This document shows, piece by piece, positions 1 to 10,100 of a stretch of DNA of 25,337 nt. The notes under the pieces were generated by a model that saw only the letters and a list, made by a program, of their open reading frames with translations, was not told the origin of the DNA and searched no databases. The translations under genes were made by a program, and so were the position numbers. Origin of the DNA: Botryllus schlosseri (Eukaryota > Chordata > Ascidiacea > Stolidobranchia > Styelidae); assembly GCA_000444245.1 (NCBI GenBank), contig ATSW01005880.1:1-25337 (forward strand), written 5' to 3'. The number at the start of each line of letters is the position of its first letter. Within the stretch, counting starts at the first letter, position 1.

Positions 1-1142
1 AGATTTCCTATCTAACGCGCTGGATTTTGCGTGTCTGCTCCCGGAACGCGTAGGCGAGCAGCAAAAATACGACACGTCTTCCTCGATGGAAGATGAGTTG
101 CTTAACGGAGGTCGCGGGACTTTATCTTGGTCTGTGGATTCGCGGTAAGTTAACGTACGCGCAGAAGCGTAGTGCTGTGCTTTCGAATCGGAAGAAAGAG
201 TGTCGGAAAAGGCTGAATCGGACGCGACAGACTGTAAGATATTGTCAGCTGATGCATTCCTGGGAATAGACGGCGGGCGATCCAGCTCACCATCCGTGCT
301 TTTCAGAATACCGCGATACGCAGACGCGGAGCTAGGAGACTTGCTTCTCGACAATGTCCTAGACTTCGCAACTGACATATCTTTCAGAGGCAGATACTTG
401 GGTTTTTGCGCGGGATCTGGCAATGGAGGCGGGGTGGCGCCGCTACGTTTCTTCAAAGGAAGCACCCTGGCCGACACGAATTCATCCGCTCGCACGGGCT
501 GTCGCGCCCGCGAGAAAGCCTCAAAGTTCAAGTCCATGCAAGTGTAAGCGTCTTCCGAAACCGACACCCTGGCTTCCTCCTGCTCTTCCATAGATTCGGG
601 TTCGAGCAGAGGCTGCGCGCGCGCGATATGCTCGATTACAGGAGTCGACATGACAGGCGATAAAATCGGCCTGCGTTTAACAGGAGTGTATTTCGCTCCG
701 TTTTTCCCTGCGTCTTTATCGGCTTTCCTGCTTTTACGCCTTCTCAAACCGCCTAATATGGGCACATCCGCGCCATTATGGGCCGAACTATTATTTTCGG
801 AATCGTCCCTGTCTAAAGTGTTCATTGACCTCCAAGCCCTGCTTAACATCGCAGACACAGAAAACTGCTTCACGCTAGACTTTCTTCTAGGCAAGGTACC
901 AATCGGGCCAGCGCCTAGATCGACGTATAGGTCTTCCGCCACGGAGCTGGCGTGCCGGCGCCTTGTCAGTCTCGGAATCTCTGGGTACTTCTCTCCGGTA
1001 CGCGCAGGTTCTCCGAAAATGTCGTCGTCATCGCATAGCACGTCGTCAAGCAAATCTCGGTCGTCTAGTTCGTCCAAAGATTTGCAATGTCGCTTCGTAA
1101 ACATGTCCAAATGGTACGGTAGATTACGAAAAATGCACCAGC
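1..1142 (-). CDS. FAK-like exon 13 (linker continues, open at window edge)
   Basis: The acceptor GGGAATATTCAG|GC at 1142 matches the phase of exon 12. The frame is then open to base 1 with no stop, about 380 codons. It starts basic/hydrophobic, then has an acidic run (SLDELDDRDLLDD..CDDDD), EDLYVDLG, GTLPRRKSSVKQFSVSAM, GATPPPLPDPAQKPKYLPL, RGILKSTDGELDRPPSIP and QHYASARTLTYRES. There are many Ser/Thr after basic residues (RRKSSV, RSKSPS), typical kinase substrate contexts. No folded domain is recognised. The YASA motif echoes the one in exon 12, supporting one continuous product. Confidence 0.82.
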
Positions 1143-4100
1143 CTGAATATTCCCTCAGTATGACGCTAGGAAGATGCGCACCGATATCAACTCAACATAA
1201 CACAACTACCTGCAAACAAGACAGCTACAGGCCTTCTCAATATCGACGCTAAAGCCAGAGAGCGGTAGGATTGAAACCCGTCGGCACGAAGGGCAGAAAA
1301 CGGCTTTCCCAACGATGGTGGGATCGTGGTAGCATTGAAAACAAATTGAATGCTCGGAAATGGAATCTTTCGCGATTGAAAAGGAAAGAGTAATGACCTA
1401 ATCACGTGACAAGACACTGTCGTATCTCCAGCTTAGAGCGTGTAGTTCACGGCGGGCGCAGAAGACATGAAATACCATATACCGCAAGAAAGAGCTGTGT
1501 AGCGCGCACATTGTGAAGGTTTGATTGTACTTTGTGAAACAACACATCCTGGGGCGGTTCGGTAAGGCGCACACGTTAACGATTAGAATCGCCGGTCATG
1601 TGCGTGTGAAAACAGTGATCTTCAAGTGCACGGGAGCCATACGATTAGAAGATAAACACTAAACAACCACAAACATCGGTTCAGGTATAATCAGAGCTGT
1701 ATAGAAAGGTTCAAACACAAGGTTATGCCCTCGGGGTAACTCTGCACAAAACGATACACGGCAACGCCGATTGGGCAATCATATCATTTGGCCAGTCGCA
1801 TTGGACAAGACCTATTACCTAGAGAATTTCAGTGAAAATCAGATTTGTTTTAGCTCTTGTTTGTTACATGACAGCTGCGTAGGAAGGTTGAGCAATGTCG
1901 CATGGCTACTGGAATGAAATCTGATACTCCTGAGCGATGCAGCTACTGTGGATTGTTGTCGCTTTGACGGGATATATCGCCGCAGAAGGCGCGTGTCCTT
2001 GCAAACTATGCGGTTCCACTACCATGTGCCACAAAATGGGATTAGGGCAGGTACCACGGGCTCTACCTTCGCGTATGATGTCGAGACTTCTGTTGTACGG
2101 GTGAGTTTTACTGTCAGTCCTATAGGAATGAGAGAGCGCAGCTGTTACATCATTCATGATAATTACCAGAAATAACATCACCGCGCTGCGTGCTGGCGAC
2201 TTTCAAAGCACGTATTGGCTGACAGAGCTGGACCTACACGACAACCTAATTGTCGCGATACACGTAGACGCGTTTAAAGGACTACAGCGACTGGAAAGGT
2301 GCGCGGAGCTGGTAAACACAAGTGTTACTAACCACTACCCTTTCACGATTTTTAGCTTGCATCTATCCGGCAACAAGATTACCACGATCGCGCCACAAAC
2401 ATTTACAAGGCTAGATAAGCTATCCGGACTGTACCTAGACAGCAACAGACTCAGAACTCTACCAGGTATATACAAACGCGCGGGACAAACAAATCGAATT
2501 ACTTACTGTTACGAATGCTTTTGCTTCGCGCTATTACAGCGGTATCCGATTTAGTACTTTCAACGCCGTATCCTATAGTACTTGATTTATCATAAGAAGG
2601 TGACTCGGAAACGTAGCGCTTTTCTGATCGCAGAGTACGATTTGAATCCGGTACGAGCCGGTTATCCACGGGCCGAGCTCGGCGTACAGGCGGGGATATA
2701 TTCGGGGGTGGTGGCGTGGGTGGAGGGGGCAGAGACTCCCTAACCGTAGTCTTTTTTCTCCTCCCAGAGCTGCCCCTACGGTTTCTCCTCCCCCCTTCGT
2801 GCGTCGGGCTTGACGTGGGAGGGGTAGGTAACGGCTCTTTCTGCCTCGCCTTCCTAAGCATGCTCTCCTGCGGGCTGACAAGATGTCGACTTCTAGGCCT
2901 CCCGAATCCCAATTCCCCACCACGACCGTTACCACCAACTGACATAATACTCTCTTGAGAGGACACGGCCTCGATTGGATCACGGCCAACTGAAGGCGCT
3001 TTGTTATCGCGGCAACGCAATACGTTCGTGACATCATCCAATGATGATATCATCTCCTGCAGTTCATTTACAGACTCCCAATCTGGTGCTTGTAGCTCCG
3101 ATTCGAAAGCCCCGTGTCGCCTGCGACTGGAATCGAAGTTGTTACGCGCACCAGTTCGCGAGACATCCAATCCGCCGATATCCTTTAATATCTCGCCAGA
3201 CAATGGGTACGAATGAGACAAAGAGTTTATAACACGGCTCGCGTGTGCGTTATTACAAGTGTTTGAGTGCGTGGAAACCCTATCGCGAAGTATGTGATCA
3301 GGTGCTTTCATGGTCACGTAAGAATCGCTATTCTCAGACTCGGTGCGATAACCCGTGCATTTCATATCGCCCGGGTATTCCGTCTGTGTATCGCATGAGT
3401 TCGACTCGTTGTTGACGAAAACATCGTCTCTCAGCAAGTCCTGAGCGGACGCGTACGGCCGCTTGTGTTTCGGACTGTGGGACTTTGCGATTACAGCGTA
3501 CACGTCGCCGTTTATCTCGATTACATTGCTGTCCGACTGACTCCTAGCGCCCAAACCTTTTTTGTTAACGACCGCGTACACGTCGGCGATACACTCCGTC
3601 GAAGTCGCCCCGCGCAGAAAACCTGCGGAGATTTCATCCTTTCCATCACTCCCAATAACATTCCCGGTCGCGTGAGCATGCGGCGAGGAACCCTTTGTCC
3701 TTGATGACACTCTGGCGTACAAAGAATCCAAGTCACTCGGCGGATGCTTGTCACAATATTCGCCCACGGTAACGACAGGCGGTGGCATCCAACTGGGCAA
3801 GTCCTTCGCGGACTTTTTTATCATCGTGTCGTCGATAGTGGCGTACGGGTCTTCGAAATCCATAACTCTACAACTTTCAAACTACTCTGTCACTACGAAT
3901 GAATCAACATAAGATATCCATATATTTATTGCAACACGACATATCGACAGGTGCACAATCCCTTCGGTACCAAAAAGAATCCCTAGTGAATACAGAACTA
4001 TCTTCCCAGTAAGACAAAAAAAGCATACATATCGGAAATAAGTGACAAGCGTATTTCGGTTATGTGGCAGTAGGCATTGCACGGAATATACTAGGCGTGA

Positions 4101-7100
4101 GATTTGACCTCGCCGCGTTCCTAGACTAACCAGACAACGTACATACTGCAAATCGCAAAGTAAAGCACAGCAAACTCTCATCATGGCAGTAGGCCTCTCA
4201 CGACCACTCAACCTTTTCTGTCCGACCGTTTCAGGCGATATCCCTTTCCTAACGACGCTGACCCGTCTGAACCTGGCTGACAACAAGATACGGTCTACAG
4301 AATGGAGCAGTTTCTTCGCGCTGCGCCGACTCGAATCGATCAATCTGCGGTCGAATCCTCTGACGTGCGACTGCGACACACTGGAACTGAAACGGTGCGT
4401 TTCTCTGCCGCACACATCATCTGCACCTGTCAAAATTCCCTAAAAATAACAAACCCGATCAATACTAGGCAGCTAATAGCTAGAACTGTCTGCTGATGAC
4501 GTAGCAATCAAAACTAAATCTTCGCTAAACGTAACAATTGACGCTTGCGCTGCGCATGCAATACGCGAGCTTCACATCTTTTTTATCATGAAGGTGCGTT
4601 GACCGGATCTACCGTTGATTAAAAGCTTGATCCAGGCGAAACTCAACTACATATAACATATATCCACACAATACTGCCCGTCTGCATATAGTAATCATAA
4701 CTATGTCTTCGCTAAACTGAGCTCGTGACGCTTGCGACGCGCATGCGATCCGCGAAGCACCAAATCCTTGCAATCATAACTGCGCGTTGAGCGGATCTAA
4801 CGTTAAACAATGTATGCTTGTTCCTGGCTAAACTCAACTAAACATACCCACACAATACGCACAATCATATCTGACTCACAATGCCTGTCATGATTCACGC
4901 TCGCACAAACGCGCAGCCTATCGTATACCTGCAAGTAGCCTGTGACATAACCCGATCTCGATTTGCTAGATGGTTCGCACAGTCACCCCGGGGAAAGTCG
5001 GTTACATCAGACCTCTCGCTAAACAGATGCCTACCACAAAACCTAACGGAAACTTGCGTGCAGCCGGAAATACTCTCGGTATGAAATCTTTGTTACGCGT
5101 GAGACGCGCCGTGTCAACGTGCGTGGTGCGTGCTTTGCGAAGGTCGCGTTCATTTCCGACAACACGGCGCCGACATCTAGCGTCATGTCAGCAGTCGAAA
5201 GCGATACAGCGCTGCTGCACTGCAACGCGTCCGGGAACCCGCTTCCTTTACTGGTGTGGAAGACGCCAACTGTCGGCTACGTATACCCCCGCAACAAAGG
5301 CCGCGTGAAGGTACCAGAGGTGCTAGTTCTTGCGATCAGTTCCCGCGTTACGTAATCCAACGTCGCAGGCGTACGCAAACGGCACGCTACGTATCGACGG
5401 GCTGCGAAAATCGGACAGCGGCGATTACGCCTGCCAACCGCAGCTTCATATGCCGCTGCACTTACGGTCGGACGCATTGAAACTAGAGGTGGTTCAAGGC
5501 GTGAAACCCAGCATCACGCACTCGACGGATAAGACACAGGTAAGGAGCAGGCGACGCAAGCCAAAAGCATAGGCCTACGACACAGACTTTGTCATATCAT
5601 GTGGTCGGTTAAGTGTGAAGTAAGCGGATACACTCTTCAAGGGTATTCAAGTATAAGTAACGTCTCAAATTTATACACAAGCACACGCAGGTGCAGCGAT
5701 TTTCGAGTAAGTATTCCAGCCCTAGTGTTACCTAAAAACTGAACACTGTTTGAGTAGAAGTAAAATTGGTCTTAAATCAAACACCTGAGGTGGCGAAACC
5801 TACTCGAATGCTACGAAAAAGAAGAAGTACCTCGTTAATGAATAAGTCCGGTGGTAACTAACGTGTCTCGTTACACGCAGACCTACGGCGGCTCGGCGCT
5901 GACGCTACGTTGCGAAGCTACAGGCAGCCCGCGGCCGGCGATAGAATGGTACCCACCGAAATCAATGCGGCCGTTACGGACAGTCAACTTCACGGCGATT
6001 CCGAGCGTGTACGAAATCAAAGACCGCGGCGCGGAGCTTGTCATCAAATCATTCGGAGACGAACACAAGGGGTTGTGGAGATGCCGTGCGCACAACACTC
6101 TGGGCGAGTCTTCTTCAAACGCTTACGCTTCATAGAAATTTCGACAGAGGGTCATTTGCCGAACTTCGCTCGGTCAGAGGGGTCAAGGTAGTCATAGTTT
6201 GTAGTCAAGTTGAAGTAGTGAATCGGAAGTATCGTAGGCCAAGTTTGCCTAAGAATGAAAACTTGAGTAGAATTAGTCTACAATCTTAACCCGTAAGTAG
6301 GTTCGGAAGCAGGCATAAGTTACTCGAGTACTACGAAAAAGTAGAAGTAATTCGTTGATGACCAAGTGACCACCTCTGCAGTTTGGGTAAGGCATGAAGG
6401 AATTGAGAATCCTCGATATACAATATCAAAAAATAGGAATGTAGTAGTTCCATAACCGAGATTGCTTTGCAAATATGCTCGATTTCCTTTGTAAATGTCC
6501 CGCAAGACACAACAAACCGTGTTCCCATCCGAATGAAACTGAAATCTGCATCGAACAAACCCACTAACACAATCCAACTCGCGATTCACACACAGGCCTT
6601 ACGTCAAAATATTCTTCCAGGTTTCGACGCAGCTTATATCGAAGCGACGTACGTTGCGGACGGCAGCAGCCTCGCGCTTATCCTGGTCGCGACCGGATGC
6701 GCCGTGGTGGCGGTCGTTGTGGCCGCCGCGTTGACGGTTACTTGCCACGTGGCGAGGAAACATAGGCTTAGAAACCAAACGCGGACCCACCAGCTCGACT
6801 CCAGAGTGGTCGAGGTAAGAGAAGACGGCCAAGGGAACAGCAACGACACCTTTCGATACCCTGGCATCGACGACTTGCAACAACCCTACACACAAGAGCC
6901 GGAAGTCCGCGGCATAAGAATATAGCTACAAGTAGTCTTTGGTAACGCTGTAGCGTCTATGCGACGACAGGTTTCCGAACACATAAACGGATTACCCCTG
7001 CCAATCTCGACTGGGATCGTACAGGGGACTTGCAATCCGATACCGCCTCTAAGCACTTTCAGGTGTCATTTATTCGATCTTCATCATTGTATTTCAAAGA

Positions 7101-10100
7101 CTACCTTTGCAATAAAAGATTTCGGACATATGAAGATGTTTAAATATCACGAAAAGTCGAAGGAACATACAAAGATACCGCCGTCAGAGCGCCAGAATTC
7201 AGGATTTTTATTTGACCGGCGTCCGTTCATATGGTTATCTGTTCTATATAATGGGTTATCTATTAAGGAGACGACTTTTGAGCGGAGATACATAAAACAT
7301 TGGCTTACCTGACGACATCAAGTTCTTGTTTATCCTTCTCGATAAGCTTCGTACGGGGCTCGCTTCGACCGTGGGGGACACTCCTCCCATCGGAGGGGGC
7401 GGCAACTCCCGTTTGTTCTTAAAGAAGTAACCGACGATTACTCGCTCACTCGATGCATGGTAGTACTTTGACGAGTGAGAGAACAGTTCGTTACGGCCCG
7501 ATTTCAGAAAAGATAACAAAAATACCAAACTATATTCAGTGTAGTGTAACTGACATCATTTTATTTGTGGTTTCACGAAGATTGAGAATTTTTCGTTTGT
7601 GTGTTGTGTGTATCATGTTTTGTTCACAACCTTTGCCCGTGATTTGCAGTACAGCTTGCTGTCCTTGTCACAATTAAAGCATCGTGTTGAAATGATCAAA
7701 AACGGAGTAATTGCGACGTTTTGTCGAAGAAGTTGGATTCTCTGAACCGCATATTGGATATTGCTACTTCACAATTGGGTGGCAAATCCCTCAGCCCGAC
7801 TTTCTAGCACAAAAACAATATACTCACTATGACAGTTCGAACGATGAGCGATTTGGTCAGGTTCAACACCATGCAGCAGTAGCCGTCGATGAGGTCGGCG
7901 ATGTTTTCGGCCTCAAACAGCGAAGACGTGGTGATGGTGAGTGGCTGGAGAGAGAAATAATATCAAGGTCGAGGAAAGTTGAGCCTGACAAAATATGTCA
8001 AATGCGAGTTGTGCCACACGTCCGAAACCTGTCATCAACCACAGTGCTTGATCCAGACCAGAACGTTAGTATTCAACTGTTTAGTTTGGTTTACCGACAT
8101 TTCAACCTCGATATATACCCCGCCTAGGTTTACAAATGGAAGCAGTTTTCCCGGTAATATGATATGAATAAGAGGAACACCTCTCAGCGGATCAGATATT
8201 AAGCGGTTGTTTCGTCACTCCCACAGGTCCACAAGCATTTGTTTGTCCTCCTCTCCGCTGACATCACGTAAATAATTTACTCATATATACGCCAGATGAT
8301 ATATAAGATTTACGGTGACTACGACGAGCTCCACACACACACACACACACAACTCCCCTCGTTCGTGCCCTCGATTCGAAGCTGAAGGGCTCCCTTTTTC
8401 GTCGGATCGGTGGACGAGGAGGTTTGAATGGCCTTCACCTGAAAAGAGGCGGCATTTACCGCGGATCGGAGCTATCAGGAAACCACTCGCAGCAGGGTGA
8501 AACAACAGGGACTCGAAAAAGTTTTAAGACACTCTGGTAAAGATGGGCACTATGTTCCAGTACTTAATGAGTTTATTCAGTTGAGTATCAATCCTAACGA
8601 TTCGAGTCCAGTAGCGCACTAGTGATATTGTAACAAAGAAAAATATACTTTCAATTTTCACGTTACTTTCGCAATGGAGACTTGTTTCGACATTTCAAGT
8701 CATCATTATCACATCAATACTGGAACCTGACGCTTAAAAATCTACTCGGAATCGAATCATCCAGGTGGTCCATTCCACCCAGCCCTAGTGACATTTTCCC
8801 GCCAATAGCCTTAGTGCACTCATTCAGTGGTCCATACCTCCCGTACACACCAAGACAAGGATAAGTCAAAAATTATAACAACTGCCAAAACCTCAATACA
8901 TACTTGATGAAATTCTGCTAGCAACGTTGGGGTCGCTCCTTTCGAAGTCCAGTAGCTGATCCCCTTCTCTGGTCCAATAAGTATATCGACCGACACCGAC
9001 CATTCAGTCTGCAAGACAGCGAACAGGCCACCAAATTAGGCTATCCATACAGACACAGCAGGACACAGTACAGACAAGGTTATCTCGGCAAGGCAAGCGA
9101 AGCAAGCCACCACCCACCCCAAGTGCACATTTGAAGATTTCGTGATCGAACTGCGTGATGCCGCGTAGAATGTCGAAGAATTTGAAGACGCAATGCTCCT
9201 CGGAGAACGCGGCGATCGATTTGAATTCTTTCGCGATCAGCCGTCGGAGGTCTTTTGTGCGAATCGCGTCGATAACGGTCTTTGGAAGAAATTTGCTCAG
9301 ACCTACTTCCCTCCTAAAAAAACACAGGATGGTTCAAGAATAGATGCAGGAAATCAGTCACAGTATTTTGGGCAGAGGTGGTCAACGTAGTAAGCCTTGA
9401 TATTCGAGCACAAGTAGAAGCAGTGTCGTATATTTTTACTCGCCATTTCCAAGACATGTCAAAAACTACTTCAATACAAGTAATTAGTTTAAGAAAGTAG
9501 AATTGTTGTGGGCATGCAAACTTTTAGCAGTTACATTACTGGTGGCTTATTCCATAATTGTAAGTTGTGTCTCTGAGACCAACCTAAAACGATTAACGAC
9601 ACCACAAACAGGTGCAATTTCCAAAAACATATCCAGTTACTGTGATACAAGCGCTACGATTTTGCCAGTTGACACGACAATTTCACTCATAAAAGCAATC
9701 CAGATCAATCCCGAAACTACCTTCAAGAATTCTAAGTACACAAAGTGAGTAAATTTGCCTGAAGAACTGTCTGGAAGTGGCTGTAGTCTAAAAACTTAAG
9801 TATGTAGCGCAAGAAGGACAAACCTACTCAAGTACTCAGATCAGAACTAGTTACGGAGCCCCATGCTGCAGCAGAAAAACAGTTTACAGAATAGAGGTGA
9901 GGAACAACAACAAAAACATATGCAAAGCAAGACATTTTGCAAGCAAATTAAAAACACATCGTTGATTGACGCACGACCCCTTGCATCACAATACACAATG
10001 CCAGCCAAGTCATTACGGCGAAACAATACACATCCTTAACACGCACGCACAAGCAACGGCTGCCTATACAAATCACATCAGGGCTGCATTAGTTTTGAAT

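Noticed and set aside
200-1252. Three plus-strand open frames
   Set aside because: They are shadows of FAK-like exon 13 on the minus strand, whose composition and splice phase are far better supported.
1-3850. Search for protein kinase motifs on the minus strand downstream of FERM
   Set aside because: No glycine loop, VAIK, HRD or DFG motif is seen in exons 12-13 or in the intervening introns, so no kinase is annotated.
3882-4433. Long minus-strand open frame (183 codons)
   Set aside because: It is antisense to the well-supported LRR-Ig exon 4 and its flank, has no domain signature, and lies in FAK-like intron 11.
7711-8127. Plus-strand 138-codon frame
   Set aside because: Antisense to FAK-like exon 10, which matches FAK residue by residue on the other strand.
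8575-8625. GATTCGAGTCC resembling a tRNA B box
   Set aside because: No cloverleaf can be formed around it and no A box lies at the right distance.
9503-9748. Signal-peptide-like plus-strand frame ending near a GTGAGT donor
   Set aside because: Starts with TTG, lies inside a MITE-bearing intron, and no partner exon is found.
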